Below, piece by piece: positions 37,101-48,364 of a stretch of DNA of 64,000 bases; the stretch's first letter is position 1, and the number at the start of each line of letters is the position of its first letter. The stretch is from Antedon bifida (Eukaryota > Echinodermata > Crinoidea > Comatulida > Antedonidae). The translations under genes and the position numbers were made by a program. The notes under the pieces were generated by a model. The model saw only the letters and a list, made by a program, of their open reading frames with translations. It was not told where the DNA came from and made no database searches. The stretch covers positions 1,860,001 to 1,924,000 of the forward strand of contig OY727102.1 in assembly GCA_963402885.1 (NCBI GenBank). The letters run 5' to 3'.

Positions 37101-40100
37101 ATGAAGCGGAGTATGTTTTCATCTGATCTATCACTGTGTATAGTCAGTCTTACGTGGATTCGGCCCTTGATCTAATTTGTATAGATTATTTTGATTTATA
37201 TCAACACATGTAAACATATTATTAAATCACAGACATATCCGGAATCCACGTAAACAGTTGAAAATGTAAGTCCTTCTTACGAATACAATAAAATATAAAG
37301 TCTTTTTAAAAAATACAATAAAATCTCCAAATCAAATTGACACTCAAGCACGTTTGGATGGTATACTTGTCATTAATGATGAGACAAATCTGACGTTAAA
37401 ATTGTAATCTTCCGGAAATAATATAATATACTGTATAAAATAAACCATAAAATCAACAATTACTTAAAAATAATTAAGATAATGAATGGTGTTTCCATTA
37501 TGTTTATTTATTAGTATTCTGTCAAAAGCATTTTTTAAATATTTAATGCCCAATTTCGGAAATCAAACATCGTCATACACAATTTAAAATGGAAAAAATT
37601 AAATTACATACTATTGTATTTTTATCCCATTAATAACATTAATAAACCATTACATATTAAAACATGTACTTACAGTACAGTATATAAGTAAATATAGATC
37701 AGGGAACTCATCCTCATAAATTATATTTACAGTATAGACAGATAGAGCCATCGTGAACTGGTACTATTACTATTGTAAACAAATTAATATAAATTCTTGT
37801 TTTCCGTTTCAGTGTGATATGTCGAGAATGTTAATCCATATTTTACTGTTTATTAAACATATGATTTTATATATATATAAAAAAAAACTATCGTAATATT
37901 TGAGGCCAAGGCTTCGTATCACCTTCCAATACTTCTCAATTGTTTTCCGTTTCATTGTGATGTGTCGAGAATGTAAACCCTATTTTTTAACTGTTTATTT
38001 AAACATATGATTTTTTTTTTATAATCATGATAATGTTTGAGGCCAAGGTTTCGTCTATTACCATCTTCAATATCTATCATCCTATTGTGATTAAATTACA
38101 AATATATAAATCAGTATTTTGGGCATCAAATTCATTATATCCTGATGACATTCACTTTGCTATCTTTAAAGCTCTATTTATACTATCAAACTAGTTTAAT
38201 GTGTGATGTGCCCATATGGCAGTGATATGCTCAAATATGGTAGTGATATGACATCATCATGTCCATATATGAGCACATCATATTTTTTGTCACATACAGT
38301 TTGATATTGTAGACATAGCTTACATGGAATTTGAAGTTGAATTATCTTCGTCTATATTATCGTCTTTATTTAGAGTTAAACATGTGTATGTTTGTAATAC
38401 TGTATATGGATCTACTGTACTATTAACACGTTGATGTCCGCCAGTAGTACTGAAAGGTTTCATTGTGACATACCAGTCAAAACTTCAACACATCCGGGTG
38501 AATTACCAGATCATGAATACATAATATTTTTAATTCTATTAAGTCTAAAATCTTAAATGAATTTGCTTGCGTCACATCCTACTATAAGGCCTCTTGGAAT
38601 ACTTTAACATTATTCACTCGCCGTTTTCATGTCAACGACTCTTCCAAATGTTTAACTGGATGACGTAACTAATGTTCTATTAACTAATTAGATGACGGTG
38701 ATGTTCATAGCATTATTGCTTGATTTTTAAATTAATCTCGATTTTTTAAATAATTTAATCGTGGTATTCACATTAACGATAGTAATGAGGAAGACGATGC
38801 CGATAAAGACAAATAATTGAATAAATCTGCATTCATGATACATAAGGATATTGCTACCAATTTCATGTAATTTATACATTAATCATCCAATGCGTGGTGT
38901 AATGTTGTTTGTGTCCGAAATGTATACGTGGTGTCTTAACGAATACCTTACAACATCTACGTGTAGTCATCAATACAAACTCTAAATATGATATTGTATT
39001 TATCTGTTTACAATAACTACTGTAGGGTAACAGTACAGTAACAGTAACAATAATGATTGCTTTCAAAATGACTGGCATCTTAAAATTAATTCTAAACAAA
39101 CATTCTAAACTGTAAATATTGTTTCAAAGTATGCCTAACGTATTTTTAATGAAATGTAGGAAACGGTTAATTATCCTTTGACGCAACAATGTCGTTTCTT
39201 GTTTACGAATGTGTACCCAAGGAAATTACGTAATTGTTTTTATTGACAATATAGCGTCAGGTCTAACAACTTATGTTTGTCTTCAATGTCATCGTTTAAT
39301 GGCAATTTGTATTAATTAGCAATTTGTTTGACCTCAGGAACTACCCACCCTTATTGTTAATAGCTATTCTTTAATTTTAAAGGTCGTCGTTTGAGTACAC
39401 ATAATGATTTGACAAATCAAGTTATTAGTTGAACTTAAGTAATGTTTGTTGTTAACTGTGTAAATGACGTGTTTGATTTGAAGGTGATCAAATGAGAATA
39501 AACATACAAATAGGCCTAAAAAGGCAACAACAATTCATATACATAAAGAGAAATTCGTCTTAAGCTCTGTCTACACTATCAAACTTTATGTGACAAAAAA
39601 AAATGTGATTTGCCCATAGATGGACATGATATCATACCACTACCATATTTGGGCATCACATTTTTTTTGTCACATAAAGCTTGATAGTGTAGACAGAGCT
39701 TTAGAACCGACTGGCGGAGCTGCGCACTGCGTGGACTTTACTGAACTAATTAACGTATTGAATAATTAACATTATTTATAAATAGTAAACGTATCAAAAA
39801 TCCTTTTTTTGTCATCTCACAAGTTAGGCCTATGATATGCCTAACTATTCGTTTGCTTCATTTTCATTCATTCATCATTTAACCTAGCATCTAATCTCCT
39901 TGGATGTACTTTTAAAATGCAAGATTGCTAACTAGATTACTTTTACTACTACTTAAATAATATTATAGTGTAACATTAATCTTATCTTGTGGTTACAGGT
40001 AACTATATGTTATTGGGATGTTTTTGGGACGATCAAATACGAGCTTTGCCTGATCTTACATCGTGCGCACCACCTTGTTTCACAGTCTGTTCAGCAGGCA

Positions 40101-43100
40101 CGCCTTATTGCCAGACTGGTAGCATGACCGTGGACTTTTGCACAGATCTGTGTAGATCTAAGCAGCACAAGTATGCTGGTTTGCAGGCTGGAAACCAGTG
40201 TTTCTGTGGAACGTCAGGAGCAAGTTTTAGCCAATACGGTCAATATACATGCTCAATTCCTTGTGAAGGTAACAGCTCACAGATATGCGGAGATGTCTAC
40301 AGAAATTCGGTGTATGACAGTGAGTTTGTATTTGATTTTTGAGGGGATTTTTTAAATTATTATATCCTATTCTATTCACAGTCATTCGTTTCAATTTTAT
40401 TTGGGCAAACACATGGACTTGCAATGTGCCTGTCACACTAGGCCTAACAATATAAAAACACAATAACAATATCTACCATTATTTCTCCATTGACTACATT
40501 CACCATATCCATTCCTACAATGATCTTCCTCTATCTATCCGCAATTCATTATCCTTTTCCTCATTAAAAACTAGACTTTTCTCCAAACTATGTAATCTTT
40601 TTACAGACTTTAATTTTAAATTGTAAAATATTAGATCTAAATAATTATATTTATTATTTTTTCTTAATTTAACATATCAGTTATTTTCTATATTCCAAAT
40701 TTTCTTATTCAGATTTTTAATTCTAATGTAATTTATTTTATTTATAGGCTTTTGTTTTTCTTTAACTTTTCTGTTTTTTTTTTGTATTTTGTGTATTGTA
40801 TCTGTTCCGAGAGTCCCAAATAATGATCAGCAATTGCTAGATGGATCACCCTCATTAAATATGATTCAAATAAATAAATAAATCTATCCATCGACCTAGT
40901 GTTTATTCATTTACTAGGTTCACTCCTTTCCCAACTCCATCTGCCTTCATTTGTATTACCGGGCTATGGTAATTATCTGAACTTGAATGCATGTTAACAA
41001 AAGGGTTAGGATTTTCACAGCATATCAAGTGCCATGTGAAACATTATTTGAAGCCTGGTCTTTCACTCACTCACTAATTAGTAATATACAGCTTTATTGC
41101 CATCATGTACTTGTTTCTATGCGACATTTAGAAGGTTAAGAATAACACTATGTAGTGTATAATGTAAAGCCTGTTTTTTTTATTCTATTCTATTATTATT
41201 ATTCTATATATAATGTAAAGGCTATTAACATAGGGTATTAACATAGGGTACCTCCGGTAAATGGACTTTACATGTCGATGTATGGGGGTTCGAATCCCAT
41301 GGCTAACTTCATTTTCTTTATAGTTAGAGGGAGATTATTTAGAGGGTTAGGTTTAGTTATATTTAGGAAGTAGTTCGGCTATCTTTCACACAAGGTGTCC
41401 CCAAATTATGTACGAAAAAAAATCGCTGCCCGGAGCGACCCTTTAAACATAACAGTTGGTACTAAGTATAGCTTATCGAAAGAATAACGTTCTAGAATCA
41501 CCAGAAACAGTACTTTAGAAACATTCCTTGTATTACACAGTCGAAATAATTAAATGTTTAATCAACTGAATATCAAACTCGTTACAAAAAACAAACTCTG
41601 AAAGTTATGACGTAACGTATACAAATATGCACCCTCGACCTGGGGGACATTATTTTCTTTGAAAACATGCCGCCTTTTACCCTTTTCCAATACCTGTATA
41701 AACACTATTATAATAATATTTCAGAGTGCTATTCAACCTGGGAAAATCGATTTCACAGACTGAATTCCGCCTTTGAATAAAACCGCAACATTTTCCAGTA
41801 TCTATATATTTCACGTTTATACTATTGCTGGGAGACAAACAGAAAACACCAATTTCGAAACGATTTCCAATACAAGACGTCTTGTATAGGCCTACACTAT
41901 ATTGTAGAATTGTATTGCTACCCTTAGGCCTATTGTATACAATTGTAAAACGACTTCCTGTCATTAAAACATATCATTTTTATTGAATTAACTTTGTAAG
42001 ATATAATCCTAGTCAATATGACCCTGATTTGCATAACTATAACATCTATATTTGAATACGTTGTAATTTTAGAATTATTAAAGGACAATTATTATTTCCC
42101 GTGTAAGCCTACGTGTGTAAAGAAATTAACAATGTCAATGCATACATTGTAGTTCTTTATATATTTTGCAAGTAATTGAAATGGGCCTATAGGCCTAATT
42201 ATCTTATTCTAATTCATTTTACAAAACCACTTACAGTTACCTGATATAATCCTCAAAATGTCTTTATTATTAAGAATAATTGTTAACATTTATTTTATAG
42301 CTTTATACCAAGCACCAACTTGTCCACAGCCAGTTACTGTTGTAAATGGAAGGATATTACCTGGTGAAAAATTAGAATATTTTGAAGGCGACTCAATTTC
42401 ATATATTTGCGATGACACGGCTTTCTTGCTCGGGGAACCGAACAGAACATGTTTGTCTTCGGGGCAATGGAACGTTCCTCCTCCAGAGTGCCGAGCGGTG
42501 TGTAACGAACCCATTGTGGGAATGGATAGTAATCGAGGAGCTCCAGCTCCAATTGAAGAGTATGTTAGTAGCGTCAATATTGCTGGTGAACGGTACACGT
42601 TATCGTGTTTGGTCGGGTACACTAGCTTGAATGACGTCCTTCTTGCCACTTGTCAGGTTGATGGTACTTGGGGCTATAATTCATCAGACACAATATGTGA
42701 AGGTATGTAAATACAATTGACATTTAATGTTAAGTATGAAACAAAATGAACTTCTTTACTAACATAATTCATAATTCATCGTGTCAACAATTCAAGGTAT
42801 TTTGAATTTGTGATGTAAGCTTTGTTTTAAAAACACTATAATTCAATGGCATCTATTAATTTGTTTATGCATTCGCTGACAAAATGAAAAGTAAAGATTT
42901 TACAAATTTTCAATGAAGGATATGGTAAATAGGTGCCACATCAGCTATTTCTATAATACTATTTTAATCTTCTTTTTTTCGTTGCAGTCGTTGTTTGCCC
43001 CACTCCAACACCACAAGAGGGTGTACAAATAAGTGGCAATTCTTACTCGTATCTAAGTACACTTATGTATACATGTTTGGAGGGTTTTACGTCGTCATCA

Positions 43101-45667
43101 GGCAGTGTCAGTCGACAGTGTCAAGCTGATGGAAGTTGGTCAGGAATGGCTCTTAGTTGTTCTGGTAAGTCTTTGAAGATAGTGGCTCTCTAGCTTGGTT
43201 GTTGGTTGAGGATCTTGTGTCTTTCACATCAACAGGAAGGTTTTCATTGTATATATGTTGTTGCCACACAGTACGCTGCTTAGTTTAGAAAGCATTGGGT
43301 GGTTATCTATCATCTAATTATTGTTTAACGCGTGTTGAAATAAAAGATTCAAGATTAAATTATTGTCACATAATAGCATACATACCATTTTTTGCATAGC
43401 TTAAACACTAAAAATAAAAAAATGAATAAACGTACATACTACCTTTAAATTATTACTGTACAGTATTTTGACAAACAAAAATGATGAAGCTGACCGCCAA
43501 GCTGACCGTCAAGCAGAACGTTAAAAGAGAGTCTCTAAAGTGGTTATTTTTTTTTTATTCGTACGATTAATCTCCAATGCTGTTAAACATAACTAAACAT
43601 CGTACATATATTGATGTTTATTGAAAAACATCCTCTGCCATTAAAAAAAAAAAAGAAACAACAATGATTACATGTTATACTCTTATTGTATTTCCAAAAT
43701 GAATCTCGTTGTCTTTTCAGTTGTGTCCTGTCCTCCACCTCAAATTACTGCCGATATGACAATAACTCCTGGACCTTACTACTTCGGAGATACAGTGATG
43801 TACTTCTGTCTTGATGGCTTGTTAATGGGTGAATCAATTCGAACTTGCACTGCAGGTAGCTCGTGGTCTGGCCAACCTCCATATTGTGTAAGACGTAAGT
43901 TCATAAAATCTATTCATTTTAATTTATGGAAAATTAAAGTATATAGTATTTACTTATATTTGTTTTATTTAATTTAAATAATTTACGTTAATATTTTTAG
44001 CCACCACTCGAGTCATGAACTATGCAACCACGGCACCACAATTCACTGCAATAGCAGCCACAGGACGTCCGACGGATTCTCGAAACACACCCAGATATGT
44101 GACTACGCCACGCCCAACAACAATGCCACCATATCCAACGATGAAATTGCCGACAACCAGGAAACACGTTACAACTGAACAAGAAACTAGACCACAAACA
44201 TTTCACCCTAGAAAAACGTCTATAGCACAGACAATAACAAATCGAGGAGATACGGGAGATCCATCGATAACCAATTTGGTAACTAATATCAAATCAGAAT
44301 CTGATCAAGATGTGACGTCACAAGATAATACATCTACAACTAGTGAAGAATTTAATGAAAAGGCCAAAAGTGACAAATCTCCTGCAGGTAAGCAACACAC
44401 CATTTCCTCTTACACCAGGTATGGTTATTGCATGTACTGAAACTTATACTGTACAGTTTCCATCAAATGCAACTCTGTGGTTGATTGCTATCAAATACAA
44501 CTTCATAGTTGCCCTATCGAATGCATAGTTTCTATCTCAGCAATGTCGACAAAGACTTATTCAGAATTCATCCATTTCTTGTGTTGAAATTCTTACTCCT
44601 AATTAACTTTCATTTATTGTTGTTCTTAATAGATTTCATGATACTGATTGTTATTGGTGCTGGTGTGTTTTCAGTAATTTTACTATCGATTATATTTACC
44701 GTTGCGTGTGTAAATTCGTAAGTACTGTAGTATATATGTGTTTTACCAATACTCGTAAGAAACATAACGTATAGCAATTACATGCTCATAGACTGTCAAT
44801 TGTATTCTTTTCGATATAATAATTATGATAACTCTACTGTAGGCCTACATGTATAGATGCAGAGTTTAAACTTCATTTCATCTCAAATTGTTTTAATTAT
44901 TTAAAATCAAAGTCTTGATTTGGACTGTTTTGTAGTTTAGTAGATTGTATCTAATATTTTATATGATATTTTTACACAGACCAAAAAGAGGAAAAGTAAA
45001 AGTTTCCAAACCAATCAATTTCATCAGTAGTAAAGAGACTGGATCAATGATGGACATTCTTTGGCCTGAAGATATCACACACGATAGTCCACGAAGTCGA
45101 GCAGATTCTGGGCTACCTCCTTCAGATCGAAACTCGCCTAATTCAACTGATGACTCTCCAGATGCAAATGGCAATGGTGGCATGGTAAACCTAGCCTTTG
45201 AACATGACGAGACAGACCGAGGCGATGAGGCGGACCAACGAGAGGAAGATCCATACCACCGAATAGATTTTGCAGTCGTTAATGAAAAAAATAAGATCAG
45301 TAGTGTCCTTATGAACAGTGGTATCATGTCACCTGCCCCTCAAACACAAGATGACCGAACCTCTATAAGTCACAGTCGAATGAACAGTTTCCAAAATCCA
45401 GAAGATGTGGATTCCTTATACGCTAAAGTAGATATGTCAAAAAAGACTAAAATGCGTATGCAGAACGGTCATAAAGATGATGCTGTAAGTGTGGATAATC
45501 CAATATACGAACAATCGCCACCTAAGTTTCTGTTACCGGCAAATGATAACCAGTCGATAAATGGCGGCGGTGTCGTTAGAAAGACATCTCGTAGAACACC
45601 CTCAGACGTCTCGGTATCAAGCCGTACGTACTGGGCTCAGTACGAAGAACAAGTAACGAGACTATAA
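34120..45667 (+). CDS. Gene C: WSC plus four sushi, mucin stalk, TM receptor
   Basis: Exons: 34120-34189, 39999-40319, 42301-42702, 42988-43164, 43721-43894, 44001-44387, 44633-44717, 44980-45667. The sum is 2304 nt, 767 residues. Signal peptide: FSLALLLLCVLPSVQSQ. The WSC domain (GCF, FCTDLC, CFCG, SSQICG) carries an extra loop with about five added cysteines. Exon 42301 encodes two sushi domains; 42988 and 43721 encode one each. Then come a Thr/Pro stalk (VTTPRPTTMPPYPT), TM FMILIVIGAGVFSVILLSII, and the longest tail of the cluster, about 230 residues. The tail contains SLYAKV (ITIM-like), NPIYEQ (NPxY) and a C-terminal VTRL (class I PDZ ligand). AATAAA at 46565 is a candidate polyadenylation signal. 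A symmetric cassette exon at 35753-35854 could be included. Confidence 0.85.
35548..35716 (+). repeat. Dispersed direct repeat, copy 1
   Basis: TTCACACTGTGAATTCTTTG through GAAATAGGTCTA, about 90% identical by eye to 36887-37054. The candidate WSC cassette starts only about 35 bp later. Confidence 0.8.
35753..35854 (+). CDS. Candidate half-WSC cassette exon of gene C
   Basis: A 102-nt open segment bounded by GAGCCAG| and TTAG|GTAGGC. It starts and ends in phase 1 and so could be included or skipped without changing frame. It encodes GCYPATEPEFGFSVNGALIR followed by VEQCVPVCKLLYVLG, which fits the first half of a WSC domain (GCY…sve.C...C). The second half (C.CG…) is absent; the next exon starts a complete WSC. 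It is either an alternative exon or the remnant of a second WSC. The polypyrimidine tract is weak. Confidence 0.45.
36887..37054 (+). repeat. Dispersed direct repeat, copy 2
   Basis: Second copy of the ~168-bp repeat. It is bracketed by near-identical short repeats (TATATAAACGGAAATATC before, TATAAAAACGGAAATATC after), which look like a target-site duplication. This copy may therefore have inserted as a unit. The class is unknown. Confidence 0.75.
37797..38080 (+). repeat. Tandem duplication, ~145-bp unit x2
   Basis: TTTTCCGTTTCAGTGTGATA ... GAGGCCAAGGCTTCGT is followed directly by a second copy, TTTTCCGTTTCATTGTGATG ... GAGGCCAAGGTTTCGT. Indels in A/T runs separate the copies. Confidence 0.75.
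38171..38319. mobile_element. MITE, copy 5
   Basis: GCTCTATTTATACTATCAAA at the left, TTTGATATTGTAGACATAGC at the right, flanked by TAAA and TTAC. It is more diverged than the other copies and has no perfect CArG box left. Confidence 0.75.
39564..39699. mobile_element. MITE, copy 6
   Basis: GCTCTGTCTACACTATCAAA preceded by TTAA; the right end CTTGATAGTGTAGACAGAGC is followed by TTTA. One CCATATTTGG box is intact. It lies 300 bp upstream of the WSC exon of gene C. Confidence 0.85.
40480..40883 (+). mobile_element. 5'-truncated non-LTR retrotransposon (CR1/L2-like)
   Basis: The frame ending at 40626 reads SYNDLPLSIRNSLSFSSLKT then RLFSKLCNLF before the stop. This is the typical C-terminal end of the reverse transcriptase ORF of CR1/L2-type non-LTR elements. 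A 3' UTR and an AAATAAATAAATAAAT tail end near 40883. It is a dead 3' fragment in the second intron of gene C. Confidence 0.7.
41280..41305 (+). repeat. Isolated box-B-like sequence, possible SINE relic
   Basis: GGGGGTTCGAATCCC is a perfect tRNA T-arm / box B match, but no box A or cloverleaf was found upstream. It is probably a decayed SINE rather than a tRNA gene. Confidence 0.35.
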
Positions 45668-46100
45668 ATGGTACCAAATTCATTGCGATTCACTATTATG
45701 TTTTCTGAGCATGCGCAGTCTAGTCGCGTGTCGTGAAATCGTCTTTATTCGACGAACTTAACAGTTTGCACTATTTAACCAGTCGATAGGTAACGAGTAA
45801 CGAGACACGAGACTATGTTACTAAATTAATTGATAGTAGTGATTTACTACGCGCCACGTTAGCTCATCATTATGTTTTCTGAGCATGCGCAGTCTAGTGG
45901 CGCGTCGTGAAATAGTCTGTATATAACGATCTCAACAGTTTGTACTATTTAACCAGTCGATAGTTAAGGGGACTATGTTACTAAATTCATTGATAAGTGA
46001 TTTACTACGCGCCACGTTAGCTCCTCATTATGTTTTCTAAGCATGCGCAGTCTAGTGGCGCGTCGTGAAATCGTCTGTATTCGACGATCTTAACCGTTTG
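45655..46100 (+). repeat. 3' UTR tandem repeat of gene C, about 3 units of 158-174 bp
   Basis: TATGTTTTCTGAGCATGCGC starts at 45697 and 45871, with a variant at 46029. The copies share AGTCTAGTGGCGCGTCGTGA and TTACTACGCGCCACGTTAGC. The unit seems to begin at the last codons of gene C: GTAACGAGACTAT at the stop reappears as GTAACGAGACACGAGACTAT near 45800. Confidence 0.8.
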
Positions 46101-47059
46101 CACTATTTAAAATAATTATAATTGTTTTAATCCCACCGATTTTGTTTTGATAAATGGATTGAGATTTTTCAAGAGATGTCCCTATGTCTATGCAAGTCTT
46201 CCAATTGTCAAGAGTGAATTGATGTATATAACAAAAATATTAAAATACAAATTGTTGTTTCGTGCATGTATGTTGTGAAAATACTAAATGTAAATACAAA
46301 AAATATAGTGAAAATATAGTGTATAAAAATTGTTGAGTGTAATTTAAAACAAATCTGAAATGGTCTGCATGAGAAATAAGGACTGTTGTGATTGGCTAAT
46401 TAATGACATTCTGTGAGCCACAATGACCTGAGAGGTCAAAGGTCTGTTGCCGTGTCAGATTTATATATTTTTCTACCAAATTGTATTATTCAACTTATGA
46501 ATGAACGATTATTAATGAATTGGAATATAATATTTGTAAGCGATATTTCTCACAATGTGTACCAAATAAACTAATATATAACACTGCTTTTGATACAGCC
46601 TGGCTGTTTCTAGTTCTCAGACTAGTAACCGCTATAACATGACTTAATTCTAATTTAATCTGTTAATTAATTTATAACATAAAATTAAGAGAAATGTGAC
46701 GTATATGAGTAAGTTAAGGTTAAATGTAAGGTCACGTGCAAGATTATACAAATTATATAATTAAAAATACGATGCCTACGATTTATGTAGCCTACTTATG
46801 TAATAGGCCTACATAGATTGTCGTGACCATCATAATGACGTATCGTGATGATGTGCACATGTTGGTGCCATTCAGTCTACACTGATTTAAAAAACTTAAT
46901 GTGAATATTGTATTATTTATTGTATACATTGTTGATAATAAAAGAAATATATTTTGCTCAACTTAAATTGTTTGTTTGCATTAACTAGAAATGCAGTTGT
47001 TCACTGAAAATAGTAGGCCTACGAACTGCGATCTTTATATGGGTGTGAACATTTTAAGC

Positions 47060-47165
47060 TTGGTCCGTGCACGCGCAATACAAACCAATTTAACCAATCA
47101 CAGTTAACCGATCATCCGAACTGTCGCTTATGATTGGTCGAAGTGTTGTTCGTACGTCTTTGTGT
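47060..47165 (+). repeat. Dispersed repeat, shared with 53695-53810 inverted
   Basis: AAACCAATTTAACCAATCAC, GATCATCCGAACTGTCG and TTCGTACGTCTTTGTGTTACG match, in order, the reverse complement of 53695-53810. A partial relative may exist near 21523-21640. The class is unknown. Confidence 0.5.
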
Positions 47166-47244
47166 TACGTTGTGAAGTGAAGGTAGGCCTACGACAAAGA
47201 ATGTTCATGATTACAAAATTGTTTTAAAAAACATAATTTATTAT

Positions 47245-47292
47245 TACTGAGAGTCAATTGGCTTAACCACTCGGCTACCACAGCTAATATCC
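47245..47292 (-). mobile_element. Truncated tRNA-Leu/Ser-like SINE head
   Basis: On the minus strand GTGGTAGCCGAGTGGTTAAG matches the box A / D-arm region of type II tRNAs. No box B follows within tRNA distance. Confidence 0.4.
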
Positions 47293-47308
47293 ATCAGTAA
47301 AATATAAA

Positions 47309-47451
47309 GCTCTGTCTACACTATCAACATTTGTGATGTGCCCAAATATGGTTGTGATATGCTCAAATATGGTAGTGATATGTCGTCATCCTGTCCATAT
47401 ATGGGTACATCACATTTTTTTTCACATAAAGTTTGATAGTGTAGACAAGGC
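47309..47451. mobile_element. MITE, copy 7
   Basis: GCTCTGTCTACACTATCAA at the left, TTTGATAGTGTAGACAAGGC at the right, followed by TTAA. It contains perfect CCAAATATGG and CCATATATGG boxes. It lies about 0.9 kb upstream of gene D. Confidence 0.8.
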
Positions 47452-47947
47452 TTAAAGCAACGACGCACATGATTAGATTAGGTTCAGATAATTCAAAATA
47501 AAGCAAGGTAAACAAGCTATGATAATAATTCATAGAAATGATTCCATTCTGTGACGTACACAGTGTTAGTTAACCGAACAAGAAAAGAAATGGTTGTGTT
47601 TTCAGAGAAAAAAAGTCATGAAGCTTGATTAAGACCGATTCTGATTCAATATTTATTTATGTTACATTTCATCGACATAGTAAAAGTTATTCATGGAACT
47701 TTGGAAAAACGAATTGGTTGCGAAACAATAAAAACAACTTAGTTCCATATCCAATTCCTCATCAAAGTTTGGAGTTTCATTTTACTGGTCATTCCACAAC
47801 AACCAAAAAGAATCTTTCAATTTTTCATAGGATTTATTCTGAAATATACATTCAGATTAATAACGTAGGCCTATCATACTCATGCCATGATAATGTAAGC
47901 ATTGTAACGCTAATCTCCGTTACATATAATCAAGGTTAAATTGCCTT

Positions 47948-48020
47948 GCTGTAATCATGGAGGAAATATTTCCTCCATGATTACAGCATGGAGGAAATAT
48001 ACATTTCCTCCATGCTGTAA
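47948..48020. repeat. Two overlapping palindromes upstream of gene D
   Basis: 47948-47987 is a perfect 40-bp palindrome with half GCTGTAATCATGGAGGAAAT. Overlapping it, TTACAGCATGGAGGAAAT (47981-47998) is mirrored exactly at 48003-48020 across ATAC. The shared core, CATGGAGGAAAT, alternates orientation. It lies 345-417 bp before the start codon of gene D. Confidence 0.85.
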
Positions 48021-48364
48021 TTGTATACTTATCTGTTTCATTTTGTCATCATCGTGTAAAAACGTGGATAGCTTTTTTACTTGATCTGATTAATACACTC
48101 ATAACAATTATTAATTTTATATATTGAAAACATTAGGAAGATACAATATACGCGAAGTTTATGTCCGCAAAATTTACGTCCGCGAATAAAACGGATAAAC
48201 TGTTATTATGAAACCTATGTTAATCCAGCGAACAATACGCACCTTTCCCAGGAACAAAGACTCTTCCAACCCACAACTTAATTTGCATCTCTATGAATGA
48301 CGCATCAAGCAAGGACTTACTGTAACAAACCCGTCGATAAAAATAATTCAGTTAGTCTATAGAA

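Larger units (their letters stand above)
34190..39998 (+). other. Large first intron of gene C
   Basis: 5.8 kb between the signal-peptide exon and the WSC exon. It holds the candidate half-WSC cassette exon (35753-35854), a dispersed direct repeat (35548-35716 / 36887-37054), a ~145-bp tandem duplication (37797-38080) and two MITE copies. The rest is AT-rich without coding signal. Confidence 0.6.
45668..48364. other. C-D intergenic region
   Basis: Contains the 3' UTR tandem repeat, a candidate polyadenylation signal at 46565, a dispersed repeat (about 47060-47165), a truncated tRNA-like SINE head, MITE copy 7 and a compound palindrome. No gene was recognised; the open frame at 47625-47939 has no splice support or known domain. 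Confidence 0.5.

Noticed and set aside
42290..42649. 119-residue minus-strand open frame
   Set aside because: Antisense shadow of the double-sushi exon of gene C (42301-42702).
44959..45327. 122-residue minus-strand open frame
   Set aside because: Antisense shadow of the cytoplasmic-tail exon of gene C.
47625..47939. 104-residue plus-strand open frame between genes C and D
   Set aside because: No signal peptide, recognisable domain or splice context; composition like the surrounding non-coding DNA.
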